DNA of 64,000 nt, from the NCBI GenBank assembly GCA_963965975.1, contig OZ014423.1, positions 434,001 to 498,000 of the forward strand, read 5' to 3'. The position numbers and the translations under genes were made by a program. The stretch comes from Xestospongia bergquistia (lineage: Eukaryota; Porifera; Demospongiae; Haplosclerida; Petrosiidae). Below, piece after piece: positions 12,355 through 24,892 of this stretch (positions are counted from its first letter, which is position 1; every line of letters starts with the position of its first letter). The notes beneath the pieces are model-generated. The model worked only from the letters and a program-made list of their open reading frames with translations. It searched no databases and was not told the origin of the DNA.

Positions 12355-13530
12355 TTACGCTATTACATATTCTGTTTCTCCATTTGCTGTGATTAATTGT
12401 ACAAGGCTACCTCCAGCTGGTCGTGCCTCATCACTAACTGCCCACTCAAATAATTTACTAAAAATGATAAGAATGATGAGTACAATACATATTGTATGAG
12501 TTACCTAGCAACTGTTTCTAATGGTGTCCATTGGCTAAAATCAGCATTGGCCATGAATTTACGATTCATGGGTGTGTCTAATGTGACACTGATCATTATA
12601 AGTTAATAATAAAGTGGGAATTAAACAGGGACAAACTCACGGCAATATTCCCAATACGGTTGCATTTATAGGTAATCCTCCTTTTGGGTCAGCCAGACTT
12701 TTAATTAATTGATGGACAGCTGCTTTAGCCATCCCATAACCAATCATACCTTTAATTAAAATAGGCATGGTCTTGTTATACGTGGGTGTGGTCTCTAACC
12801 TGCTGTTCCCTCTAATGCAGCTTTAGCTCCTGTCAAGACTAGCAACCCACCCCTAAATTATTATTAATAATTAACACTCGATATTTATTATATAATATTA
12901 ATGGTTACTCTTTAAGATGTCTTGCTGCTAATTGAGAAGCTATCACTGATGTCCAAACACTTTGTTTCCACATCAAATCACTATTTTTTACAAGCACTAC
13001 ATAAAATGGACAAACATCATTCTATGGATACATGTCATCTATGAAAAACACTATCTAATGGATGCATATTATCATTAATAGACACACATCATTTAATAGA
13101 CATATAAATTCCTTGCAATAATATTAAGATGCTAGATTACACAGACACAACTGACCAGGACTAGTAGCATTTCCTCCTGCCCATCCACCAGCAACACACA
13201 AGATAGCATCTAGTGAATGGCTCTCTAATACATCTGCTACCTTACTATTAACCTGTGGACAGATGTAAGACTCCACCCACATATTATTTGTATTAATTAC
13301 CTCTTCACCTTGTTCCACCCATACGTCCGTTCCTGTAATTATAACATTAGCATCAGCTTCTTCATTAGCAAATAAATCCACTGATGCTACCCACTATACA
13401 AAGATATCACATGATTATCATGTGACTACATGATACATACCCAGTTCTTGGCTTTGAAATAAGTGACTATAGTAGATCCTAATGCACCTTTCCCTCCATA
13501 AACCAAAACACGACATGGTGAGGTAGCCAT
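12355..13530 (-). CDS. QDPR: Quinoid dihydropteridine reductase
   Basis: The start [20 protein letters not shown] (ATG at 13530) holds the Rossmann VLVYGGxGALG dinucleotide motif. A longer frame to 13608 would add a hydrophobic stretch not found in this family, so the inner ATG is preferred. Later exons give [73 protein letters not shown] (catalytic Tyr-x3-Lys) and [14 protein letters not shown]. The stop is at 12355. This SDR-fold enzyme regenerates tetrahydrobiopterin from quinonoid dihydrobiopterin with NADH, supporting aromatic amino-acid hydroxylases. It sits head-to-head with the first VPS10 gene, 132 bp apart. Confidence 0.95.
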
Positions 13531-13662
13531 CTTAGAAAATACAAGAAAAATAACAGAAGCAAAAAGAACACCACATGTGATCTGGACACACCTCCTTAAA
13601 TTAATCACTAATTAATTAATTTTTTTCGTGACGCCATAGTACCAGCACTACCTGACAGCAAA

Positions 13663-16600
13663 ATGACAAGTTACTCTGTTCTTCTCTTGTTGTTAGCTTG
13701 TCTAACGACTTCACTAGCTTCTATTGTGCACTGGAGTGGTAAAGATGGCTTACGTCTACGTTCAGACCAGACCAGACACATCCCTTTACAAGAAGTGCTA
13801 GACAAAGTGAGAGAACTTCGTGCTGCTAGTAACAATCCTGTCTCCTCGAGTGTTTCTTTAAATGATCATAGTCACTATGGGTTGATTTACTACTCTGGTA
13901 ATGATAGTAAAGTAAGTTATTGAAGTATATAATAGAGTAGAAACGTTTGAGAATGTCTATAATTGAAGCCATATTAGCATTAATTTATAGCTTAAGGTTT
14001 GTACTGTAACTTCACTTATAATATAGATAGTTTAGTACACATTTAATAACACATTTTATCATTATTATCACATTGTCTGTTTACTGGAACTGTTTACTCT
14101 AAAGGTCATTTTTGTGCTGACATATAATCTAAATAGTGGTGGAACAGTGACTTCTAGTACTCTATATAGGTATATTATAATATTGTATGTAGTATTATTT
14201 ATATTAACACTATATATATATATATAGATCTGCTGACTATGGGGCTACATTTACTAATATCAATAGTCAACTGGACTCAAGTACCACCCACCTCACTCTC
14301 TATCCTCAAATTAACATTAGTCCTGAGGATTATCGTACTGTAAGGAACCTCCTTTCATAACAATAATTAATTACTACATCTTTTTAGATTATTATACCAC
14401 ATGAATCAAAACCTTATCTTTATATTTCCAAAAATGAAGGGGCTAGCTTTACTAAAAGAATTTTAACCCCTAGTACAATTAATCCTCGCTCATTATATTT
14501 CAATCCTATAACAGAGAAATGGTTCTTAGCACATGATCCTACTAATAAATGTGTAAGTCATGTGACTATCATGTGATGCATCTTTTAATTGTTCCTTTTT
14601 AGTTATATGTGTCTACAGATCTTGGACTGTCCTTTACTAAGTTATCAGATAATGTTGCATCTCTTTATGACTATCAATGGTACATTTTTATAATGTTTTC
14701 TGTTCACATTTAGTTACACTAAGTTATCCATTATTCATTATCAGGACTACATCAATACATATTATATTACACTCATTCTCATTTACTAATTAGGGGGGTT
14801 TACCCATATGATATTGACAGGACAATAGTCTATTATAACACAAATCCACCAAACTCTAATACCAGTAAGTAATAATTACTATGTATAATGAATAATGAAG
14901 AATTAACTAGACCCTATACCTTTAAACGTAGGACCCTATATGTATTAATTTCACATTAAAGTATGATATTCATGACAGGTACAGTAATTGTTTATCATGA
15001 TACATACAGTACAACATGCCAACCATTACACCATAGACATATATGTGTGTACAATTATCCTGCCATTTATGGCTGCTCTAGTCATGTTTTGTTATCATGT
15101 ATAACATTATTATAATTGAGTTATATCTTCAGTTGAAATAATAACTAGATATTGTTGGCATTAGTGTTTTTGAAATATTTGTTTACTTTTATAGGTCAAG
15201 TTCGACTTTATGTTCAGCGCCCTCCTTATACTACCAGTACAGTAACTGAATTTGATCCTAATCTTGGAAAACATGATGCCTTTCTTATTGTAGATCGATA
15301 TATATTTGCTCAGGTATGTAACAGTTTATCTATCTATCTATTTATTTAACAGTTTTGCTGTCCATTTTATTGTTCCTTTCATAATTCATATATTTTTAAT
15401 TCTTATATTTAGAAAACTGTTAACAATGTTGTCCAACTTTATACCAGTCATGATCGTAAACCATTCAAGTTGGCACATATTCCTTCTTCATTACTTCATA
15501 AAAACTATCTTGTAGCCAGTATTAAGGCATTACAAGCATTAGTTATTGTTGAACATACTAATGGACAATTTAATCTGTATTTATCAGAAGAGACTGGCCA
15601 ATATTTCTCTCTTTCTTTATCAGATATTGTTGTATCAAGTAATTATGTGATTGACTTGGAATTAGTAAGATTTATAATTTATTGAATATTATATTAATCT
15701 CTCTCTCTCTCTCTCTCTCTAGATTGAGAGTATGAACTATACTACATATATAGCTAATCAAAATGTCCGTTCTAGTCCTACTGTCATCAACCCACCTGTT
15801 CGTACTCTTATATCTTTTGATGCTGGAGGTAACTGGGAAAAACTCCGCCCACCTTCTCAGGATAGTGATGGAAATACCATACAATGTGTTCAAGTAATAA
15901 ATAATTTAGTGGGTGTAGTTTCTAAATATTTTATACTTAATTCCAGCCATCTTGCTCATTACATCTCCATATGGCCAACAGTCAATATTTTCGTACTGGA
16001 GTTTATTCACAAGATTCAGCTCCTGGTATAATTATCGCTCATGGTTAGTATACCGTCACATGATAATCATATGACTTTACTATGAATCACATGATATAGG
16101 TTACACAGGATCCTCACTTTCAACTAGTAATGTTAATTTGTATATATCTCGTGATGGTGGGTCCACATGGTACATGGTATGAACCACACCCATTTACTAT
16201 GGACGATTAAAAATATTCTTTATTTTAGACATTAAAGTCAACATGGGGTGTAGCAGTAATGGATCATGGTGGACTGATCGTAGCTGCTCAAGATTACCAT
16301 CAATTTTCAAGTTCTCCATCTAAAGCTCTTAAATATTCCTGTGATGAGGGTAACAGCTGGACCAGCTTTACCTTTTCTGCTCAAAATACTGTTGTATTTG
16401 GTGTCATTACTGAACCAGGAGAGACTACAACTGTTGTGAGGTACTTGTTATCATACTGATATTATATTAAATGTGTTCTCTAGTTTGTATGGAATTGTTT
16501 CTAATACAGGATGGGTTGTAATAAGAGTTAATTTTACAAACATTTTCCCTTCAAAATGTGGCAATAGTGACTTCTATAAATGGACTCCATATGATGAGGT

Positions 16601-17600
16601 AAACCTGTATGACCAGTTTATTTAACTTGTTTAACTTGTGTTATTATAGACCACAGACACTGGTTGTCTATTAGGTGGGTCAGTAACTATTGAGAGGAGA
16701 CTTAATACACATTGTTGTTTAATTGGTAAAAATTATGTCCGAGAAATTAATTATACCAAATGTGCTTGTTCTGAAGACGACTTTGAATGGTAAGTGTCTA
16801 CAATGGGTGTGGCTATTTTAACTATGTGATCTTTAGCGACTATGGTTACAAACATGCTAATGGTATTGATGGTCCTTGTATTAGAGATAATACAATAACA
16901 TTACCCAATAGTTGTACCTCTGGTGTAACATCTTATATAAAGAGTCAAGGGTTAGTAGCAATCACAATATATTAGTTGATATCTTTTCTTTTGTGCCTTT
17001 CCTTTTTTTCCTTTAGATATCGCAAGATTGGAGGTGACATTTGTACTGGGGGTGTGGAGAACCAATATGCCCCTGTAGAGGCACCATGCTCCCTTTCTAG
17101 TAAAGGAGGTAAGGAAATATGAGATTTATTTACTTATTAGCTTGTACAGGAACTGGCCCTACCACGAGCACTACACAAAGAACAACTGGACCTACCATGA
17201 GTACTACATCAAGAACATTTAGTACAGCAGTCCCAACTAATTCAGCTACTAAATCCAATACTAATGTAGTCATTGGTTTGGGTGTTGTTCTCTTGATAGC
17301 AATTTTATTAATTGTTATCATGTTTATTATCATGATATTACTTATCAAGTAAATCAATTAATATCATATATTTTGGAATTTTGACTTTTTCTCTTACAGA
17401 AAATCCTTTGGAAATAAGAATAGGACACGAAACTATCATGCAGTTCCTACTGAAGAGCATTTTGCTTTTAGAAATGAACACGAAGGAAGTCTTGTTGGTA
17501 AGTATTTATGACTGTCATGATTATTGCTATTGTCATTTGTCAAACAGGTATTCAATACAAGGATGATGATGATGATGATGAAGAGCCACTAGCTCTATAA
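13663..17600 (+). CDS. Sortilin-like VPS10 receptor, copy A
   Basis: About 19 exons. A signal peptide (MTSYSVLLLLLACLTTSLAS) is followed by a VPS10 ten-bladed propeller with Asp-box repeats: SADYGATF, SKNEGASF, STDLGLSF, SFDAGGNW, SRDGGSTW and SCDEGNSW. Next come APGIIIAHG, a 10CC-like Cys module (NTHCCLIGKNYV, KCACSEDDFECDYGYKHANG), YRKIGGDICTGGV, a short Thr-rich stalk of about two 11-residue units (17150-17220), a membrane helix VVIGLGVVLLIAILLIVIMF, and a tail with NYHAV (YxxPhi) ending in an Asp run plus EEPLAL. The order matches human sortilin, whose tail ends with acidic sorting signals. VPS10 receptors carry cargo between Golgi, plasma membrane and endosomes. The start is supported by the signal peptide, and the stop is at 17598-17600. 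The paralogues at 17878 and 24893 are near-identical even in introns. Confidence 0.9.
15699..15720 (+). repeat. (CT)11 polypyrimidine tract at a VPS10 acceptor, copy A
   Basis: A pure CT microsatellite runs straight into the AG acceptor of the exon encoding IESMNYTTYIANQNV. The same site has (CT)21 in copy B and (CT)18 in copy D. Confidence 0.9.
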
Positions 17601-17877
17601 AAGCATTTGTCTTGTACTGTTATGCATAACACTTGATAAAATAGATTATAGCTGGAATATATGTCATTACACATTGTACATGAAAATACACATATCTGAT
17701 ATAATTACATGATTGATTATATTTTATTTTTAATAGTTTTTAAAGGAAAACATGTTATGACTTAACTATTGTGTATTAATATTTTTCTAAGAATTTTTTT
17801 TGCAGCTCAAGCCGTCCGTGGTAAGACACACAGGGTTAAAATTAGATTGTGACGTCATTCGGGTGGTTGTAAACAAA

Positions 17878-19841
17878 ATGACAAGTTACTCTGTCCTTCT
17901 CTTGTTAGTTTGTCTAACGACTTCACTAGCTTCTATTGTGCACTGGAGTGGTAAAGATGGCCTACATCTACGTTCAGACCAGATCAGACACATCCCTTTA
18001 CAAGAAGTGCTGGGCAAAGTAAGAGAACTTCGTGCTGCTAGTAACAATCCACCTGTCTCCTCAAAAGTTTCTTTAAATGATCATAGTCACTATGGGTTGA
18101 TTCACTACTCTGGTAATGATAGTAAAGTAAGTTATTGGAGTATATAATAGAATAATTATATCAGTTTGTTTTAATAGTTTTTAGTTTATATTTCAATTAT
18201 CACACACAGGTCATTTTTGTGCTGACATATAATCTAAATAGTGGAACAGTGACTTCTAGTACTCTATATAGGTATATTATAATATTGTATGTAGTATTAT
18301 TTATATTAACACTATGTATATATATAGATCTGCTGACTATGGTACTACATTTACTAATATCAATAGTCAACTGGACTCAAGTACCACCCACCTCACTCTC
18401 TATCCTCAAATTAACATTAGTCCTGAGGATTATCGTACCGTAAGGAACCTCCTTTCATAACAATAATTAATTACTACATCTTTTTAGATTATTATACCAC
18501 ATGAATCAAAACCTTATCTTTATATTTCCAAAAATGAAGGGGCTAGCTTTACTAAAAGAATTTTAACCCCTAGTACAATTAATCCTCGCTCATTACATTT
18601 CCATCCTACAGTGGAGAAATGGTTCTTAGCACATGATCCTACTAATAAAAGTGTATGTCATGTGACTATCATGTGATGCATCTTTTAATTGTTCCTTTTT
18701 AGTTATATGTGTCTACAGATCTTGGATCGTCCTTTACTAAGTTATCAGATAATGTTGCATCTCTTTATGACTATCAATGGTACATTTTTATAATGTTTTC
18801 TGTTCACATTTAGTTACACTAAGTTATCCATTATTCATTATCAGGACTACATCAATACATATTATATTACACTCATTCTCATTTACTAATTAGGGGGGTT
18901 TACCCATATGATATTGACAGGACAATAGTCTATTATAACACAAATCCACCAAACTCTAATACCAGTAAGTAATAATTGCTATGAGTAATGAATAATGAAG
19001 AATTAACTAGACCCTATACCTTTAAACTTAGGACCCTATATGTATTAATTTCACATTAAAGTATGATATTCATGACAGGTACAGTAATTATTTATCAAAT
19101 AACAGATATAGTACATAACTATGTATGGCTTCTTAAATTATGTTATTAACACAGACTACATTATGAATGAATGAAACATTTCTAAAGTTAGGATTGTATC
19201 AAGTGAGAATCATTTTGTAACAAGAGTTATGATTGTATGAAAAATGTAAAAATTTTGATTTTATTATTATATCACATTTTATTTTAACTTTATTAATAGT
19301 TATTATTATATTATTAATAGTTATTATTTATTTTTACAGCTCAAGTTCAACTTTATATTCAACGTTCTCCTTATACTACCAATACAGTAACTGAATTTGA
19401 TCCTAGTCTTGGAAAACATGATGCCTTTCTTATTGTAGATCGATATATATTTGCTCAGGTATGTAAAAGTTTATCTATCTATCTATTTAGTTTTTGCTGT
19501 CCATTTTACTTTTCATAGATCCATTTCATAATTCATATATTTTTAATTCTTATATTTAGAAAACTGTTAACAATATTGTCCAACTTTATACTAGTTATGA
19601 TCGTAAACCATTCAAGTTGGCACATATTCCTTCTTCATTACTTCATAAAAACTATCTTGTAGCCAGTATTAAGGCATTACAAGCATTAGTTATTGTTGAA
19701 CATACTAATGGACAATTTAATCTTTATTTATCAGAAGAGGCTGCCCAATATTTCTCTCTCTCTTTATCAGATATTGTTGTATCAAGTAATTATGTGATTG
19801 ACTTGGAATTAGTAAGATTTATAATTTATTGAATATTACAT

Positions 19842-19888
<47 letters not shown>

Positions 19889-22012
19889 GATTGAGAGTAT
19901 GAACTATACTACATATATAGCTAATCAAAATGTCCGTTCTAGTCCTACTGTCACCAACCCACCTGTTCGTACTCTTATATCTTTTGATGCTGGAGGTAAC
20001 TGGGAAAAACTCCGCCCACCTTCTCAGGATAGTGATGGAAACGATATTCAATGTGTTCAAGTAATAAATAATTTAGTGGGTGTGGTTTCTAAATATTTTA
20101 TACTTAATTCCAGCCATCTTGCTCATTACATTTCCATATGGACAACAGTCAATATTTTCGTACTGGAGTTTATTCACAAGATTCAGCTCCTGGTATAATT
20201 ATTGCTCATGGTCAGTAAGCAATCACATGATAATCATATGACTTTACTATAAATCACATGATATAGGTTCCACAGGAGCCTCACTTTCAACTAGTAATGT
20301 TAATTTGTATATATCTCGTGATGGTGGGTCCACATGGTACATGGTATGTAACCACACCTCTTTACTATGCACAATTAAAATATACTTTAAAATTTTAGAC
20401 ATTAAAGTCAACATGGGGTGTAGCAGTAATGGATCATGGTGGACTGATTGTAGCCACTCAGGATTACCATCAATTTTCAAGTTCACCAGCTACATCTAAA
20501 GTTCTTAAATATTCCTGTGACGAGGGTAACAGCTGGACCAACTTTACCTTTTCTAATCAATATACTGTTGTATTTGGTGTCATTACTGAACCAGGAGAGA
20601 CTACAACTGTTGTGAGGTACTTACTATCATACTGATATTATATTAAGTGTGTTCTCTAGTTTGTATGGAATTGATTCTACTAATACAGGATGGGTTGTAA
20701 TAAGAGTTAATTTTACAAACATTTTTCCTTCAAAATGTGGCAATAGTGACTTCTATAAATGGACTCCATATGATGAAGTAAACCTGTATGACCAGTTTAT
20801 TTAACTTGTTTAACTTGTGTTATTATAGACCACAGACACTGGTTGTCTATTAGGTGGGTCAGTAACTATTGAGAGAAGACTTAATACACATTGTTGTTTA
20901 ATTGGTAAAAATTATGTCCGAGTAATTAATTATACCAAATGTGCTTGTTCTGAAGACGACTTTGAATGGTAAGTGTCTACAATGGGTGTGGCTATTTTAA
21001 CTATGCGATCTTTAGTGACTATGGTTACAAACATGTTAATGGTATTGATGGTCCTTGTATTAGAGATGACACAATAACATTACCCAATAGTTGTACCTCT
21101 GGTGTAGCATCTTATATAAAGAGTCAAGGGTTAGTAGCAATCACAATATATTAGTTGATATCTTTTCTCCTTGTTGCTTTCCTTTTTCCTCCTTTAAGAT
21201 ATCGCAAGATTGGAGGTGACATTTGTAGTGGGGGTTTAGAGAGCCAATATGCCCCTGTGAAGGCACCATGCTGCCTTGCTAGTGGAGGAGGTAAAGAAAT
21301 TATTGAGATTGTTTTACTTATTAGCTTGTACAGGAACTGGACCTACCATGAGTACTACATCAAGAACATCTGGACCTACCATGAGTACTATATCAAGAAC
21401 AACTGGACCTACCATGAGTATTACATCAAGAACATCTGGACCTACCATGAGTACTACATCAAGAACAACTGGACCTACCATGAGTATTACATCAAGAACA
21501 TCTGGACCTACCATGAGTACTACATCAAGAACAACTGGACCTACCATGAGTATTACATCAAGAACATCTGGACCTACCATGAGTACTACATCAAGAACAT
21601 CTGGACCTACCATGAGTACTACATCAAGAACATTTAGTACAGCAGTCCCAACTAATTCAGCTACTAAATCCAATACTAATGTAGTCATTGGTTTGGGTGT
21701 TGTTCTCTTGATAGCAATTTTATTAATTGTTATCATGTTTGTTATCATGATATTACTTATCAAGTAAATCAATTCATATCATTTTTTTTAATTTGACTTT
21801 TTCTCTTACAGAAAATCCTTTGGAAATAAGAATAGGACACGAAACTATCATGCAGTTCCTAGTGAAGAGCTTTTTGCTTTTAGAAATGAACACGAAGGAA
21901 GGCTTGTTGGTAAGTATTTATGACTGTCATGATTATTGCTATTGTCACTTGTCAAACAGGTATTCCATACAAGGATGATGATGATGATGATGAAGAGCCA
22001 CTGCCTCTATAA
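17878..22012 (+). CDS. Sortilin-like VPS10 receptor, copy B (long mucin-like stalk)
   Basis: Same exon order as copy A. The signal peptide MTSYSVLLLLVCLTTSLAS is one Leu shorter, then come the same Asp boxes, Cys module, membrane helix VVIGLGVVLLIAILLIVIMF, NYHAV motif and acidic C-terminus (Asp run then EEPLPL). Exons are open at every join checked, and the stop TAA is at 22010-22012. The distinctive feature is the stalk between VPS10 and the membrane: about nine 11-residue units of the type SGPTMSTTSRT (21336-21634), rich in Thr/Ser and a likely O-glycosylation target (inference), against about two units in copy A. The start-to-start distance from copy A is 4215 bp. High intron identity indicates a recent duplication or gene conversion. 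Confidence 0.9.
19846..19887 (+). repeat. (CT)21 polypyrimidine tract at a VPS10 acceptor, copy B
   Basis: 42 bp of pure CT directly before the AG acceptor of the exon encoding IESMNYTTYI. Confidence 0.9.
21336..21634 (+). repeat. 33-bp coding minisatellite (VPS10 copy B stalk)
   Basis: About nine copies of a 33-bp unit beginning ggacctaccatgagtactac, each encoding (S/T)GPTMS(T/I)(T/I)SRT. Because 33 is a multiple of three the frame is kept, and copy-number change would lengthen or shorten the stalk without breaking the protein. Confidence 0.9.
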
Positions 22013-23111
22013 AAGCACTTGTCTTGTACTGTTATGCGCATAACACTTGATAAAATAGATTATAGCTGGAATATATGTCATTACACATTGTACATGAAAA
22101 TACACATATCTGATATAATTACATGATTGATTATATTTTATTTTTAGTTTTTTAAGGAAAGCATGTCATGACTCAAATTATTGTATATTAATATTTTTCT
22201 AAGATTTTTTTGCAGCTCAAGCCGTCCGTGGTACTGTCACGAAAAATTTGGACCTAGGTCCAGATTTTGCAACGAAAAGGCTGCAAAATTAATTCCGTCT
22301 TGCAATATTTGAACCCAAGGTTGTCAGACTGTAATAATTTAGCAAAGAGAAGTGGAATTTGACACATACAAATCATTATATCACTTCTGAGGTTGTGTCT
22401 ACTTAAATGGAGAGCTTTAGCCATCTGGTGAAGTTTTCAAAGTGTCAAAAAGTAATGTCACAGCAGAGAGAAGATGGGAACCTGACTAATGAAGCAATAA
22501 ACTGCATAGAAAATTGAACTTATGCCTCAGATTGTCTTGCTAATAGGAAGAGAAGCATTAGGAAAAAAGGCTGGTAAACTAGCATTGAGAGAAGGAAAAA
22601 TGTACTATGAGAAGAAGCCAGGACAAGTTTGTATTATTTTTTTCAATTTCTTTTTGTGCTGTCTTACTAATAATTTATAATAGTGTTCCTGTTTTCTGAC
22701 TTACTGTAAGTATCTGCATGTGATGAGAGTCAAAGAATAAGAGACAAGTTGACAACTATGAGACCAGAGCTACACTCTATATCAGTTTATTCCTCATGGT
22801 ACCATACTGCAATTGATTTTATTGGACTATTTGTTGCCTGTGTCTCAATCAGGAAATTGATATATTTTAACAATTTGTCATTATTTCACAAAATAGGTCA
22901 TAACAACAAAAATACCTGAGATGAATATCTAGATAGCTGTATTTTTCTCTATAACACATCCAGGTATCTGAGAATCATTAGGAAATTGTTTTGTTATTGA
23001 CTGCTTTCTTTCAATCCAGGCATGATTTTCACTGTATTCACCATTTGAAGTAATGTTTGGTCATAAACCTGTTTGCCTATAGATATAAATGAAAAACATA
23101 CCAAACCAGAT

Positions 23112-23303
23112 ATGCCAGATTCAGACAGTCAAGAAGGATTTGGAGTATACTGCAAGTGTTATCAACCAGAAAAGGGTAGAATGATTGAGTGCAAAGACTA
23201 TAACTAGTGGTATCATGAAGATTGTGTTGAAGTCCTAAGTGCTATTTGGCAGACAAAGAAGCACATATCATGGATATGTGACACTTATGTAAAAAAATCT
23301 TAA
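23112..23303 (+). pseudogene. PHD-finger relic inside the insert
   Basis: From ATG 23112 the frame reads GVYCKCYQPEKGRMIECKDY, then an in-frame TAG at 23205-23207, then WYHEDCVEVL and ISWICDTYV, to TAA at 23301. The spacing follows a PHD finger of the YCxC...GxMIxC...WxHxxC...WxC type. Two zinc-binding Cys are lost and the stop interrupts it, so it is non-functional. Confidence 0.55.
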
Positions 23304-23429
23304 TTAATTGTAGCATTACCTATATAATATAACTTATAATTACATAACATATACTGTCTTTATTTAGATTAAATGCTAAATCTTATTATAATCAGATCAG
23401 ATAGGGCTTATATAGGACCAAGTCTTGCT

Positions 23430-23617
23430 ACCAAAGTGGACCTAGGACCAAATTTTGCTGCCTAAAATTGACCTATCTCTAGGAACAAATTTTGCAGGAT
23501 AGGTCCAAATTAGGCAGCAAAATTTGGTCCTAGGTCTAAATTTAACTTTCATAAATTGGACCTAGGTCCAAATTTTGCATGGACCTAGGTCCAATTTTGA
23601 CTAGGAACAAATTATAA
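23430..23617. repeat. Palindromic 'ggacctaggtccaaattttgc' block
   Basis: The string gacctaggaccaaattttgc near 23443-23462 is mirrored by gcaaaatttggtcctaggtc near 23516-23535. Further copies of ggacctaggtcc follow at about 23560-23595, and a related copy lies at the left end near 22248. Confidence 0.75.
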
Positions 23618-23624
23618 TTAACAG

Positions 23625-24613
23625 ATATAGTATATAAATTATGTATAGCTTCTTAAATCATGTTATTGACACAAGCTTATTATATATGCATACAAAAAAA
23701 CTTCTAAAATGGATTGAGTAAGAATCATTTTGTATGATAAATAAGAGTTGTGATTGTGTGAAAAATGTAATCATTTTTATATCACATTTTATGTTTACTG
23801 TATTATATAACAGATGTACTATGTAATAGTTATTATTTATTTTTACAGCTCAAGTTCAACTTTATATTCAACGTTCTCCTTACACTACCAGTACAGTAAC
23901 TGAATTTGATCCTAATCTTGGAAAACATGATGCCTTTCTTATTGTAGATCGATATATATTTGCTCAGGTATGTAAAAGTTTATCTATCTATCTATTTATT
24001 TAACAGTTTTGCTGTCCATTTTACTTTTCATAGATCCATTTTATTGTTGCTTTCATAATTCATATATTTTTAATTCTTATATTTAGAAAACTGTTAACAA
24101 TGTTACCCAACTTTATACCAGTCATGATCGTAAACCATTTAAGTTGGCACATATTCCTTCTTTATTACTTCATAAAAACTATCTTGTAGCCAGTATTAAG
24201 GCATTACAAGCATTAGTTATTGTTGAACATACTAATGAACAATTTAATCTATATTAATTTTATCAGAAGAGGCTGGCCAATATTTCTCTCTCTCTTTATA
24301 AAGATGAAAGATGACTTTGAATGGTAAGTGTCTACAATGGGTGTGGTTATTTTAATTACGTGATCTTTAGTGACTATGGTTACAAACATGCTAATGGTAT
24401 TGATGGTCCTTGTATTAGAGATAACACAATAACATTACCCAATAGAAACTATCATGCAGTTCCTAGTGAAGAGCATTTTGCTTTTAGAAATGAACATGAA
24501 GGAAGGCTTGTTGGTAAGTATTTATGACTGTCATGATTATTGCTATTGTCACTTGTCAAACAGGTATTCAATACAAGGATGATGATGATGATGATGAGCC
24601 ACTAGCTCTATAA
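23625..24613 (+). pseudogene. VPS10 receptor copy C, internally deleted pseudogene
   Basis: It retains the exon encoding QVQLYIQRSPYTTSTVTEFD and most of the next (TQLYTSHDRKPFKLAH). That exon gains a 7-bp insertion near 24255, which creates a TAA. The sequence then jumps near 24300 to the end of the Cys-module exon (DDFEW), keeps part of the DYGYKHANGIDG exon, and jumps again near 24445 to the tail exon (NYHAVPSEEHFAFRNEHEGR). The last exon (Asp run, EPLAL) is intact and ends at 24613. The signal peptide, the first propeller blades, Asp boxes 4-6, the stalk and the membrane segment are missing. Confidence 0.88.
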
Positions 24614-24892
24614 AAGCATTTGTCTTGTACTGTTATGCACATAACACTTGATAAAATAGATTATAGCTGGAATATATGTCATTACACATTATGCATGAAA
24701 ATACACATATCTGATATAATTACATGATTGATTATATTTTAGTTTTAATAGTTTTTAAAAAGGAAAACATGTTATGACTTAACTATTGTGTATTAATATT
24801 TCCTAAGAATTTTTTTGCAGCTCAAGCCGTCCGTGGTAAGACACACAGGGTTAAAATTAGATTGTGACGTCATTCGGGTGTTTGTATACAAA

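Larger units (their letters stand above)
22233..23630. mobile_element. Mobile-element-like insert between VPS10 copy B and the pseudogene
   Basis: The VPS10 promoter repeat (ctcaagccgtccgtgg, also at 17805 and 24821) breaks at about 22231 and runs into unrelated DNA beginning actgtcacgaaaaatttgga. VPS10 intron sequence resumes at about 23625. The insert has repeated 'ggacctaggtccaaattttgc' blocks at both ends, an imperfect palindrome at 23430-23550, a fragment reading VLLIGREALGKKAGKLALRE (about 22530-22590) and a PHD-finger relic. No intact transposase was recognised. Confidence 0.6.

Noticed and set aside
13426..13608. Longer QDPR start with a hydrophobic leader (MINLRRCVQI)
   Set aside because: QDPR is cytosolic and its family starts just before the VLVYGG motif. 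The inner ATG at 13530 lies in good context.
21155..21637. 160-codon frame with NWTYHEYYIKN repeats, and the minus frame 21314-21772
   Set aside because: Both are alternative frames of the 33-bp stalk minisatellite. The frame with the downstream membrane helix is the VPS10 one.
22510..22620. Fragment VLLIGREALGKKAGKLALRE as a possible gene
   Set aside because: Short, with stops nearby and no family recognised; treated as part of the mobile insert.
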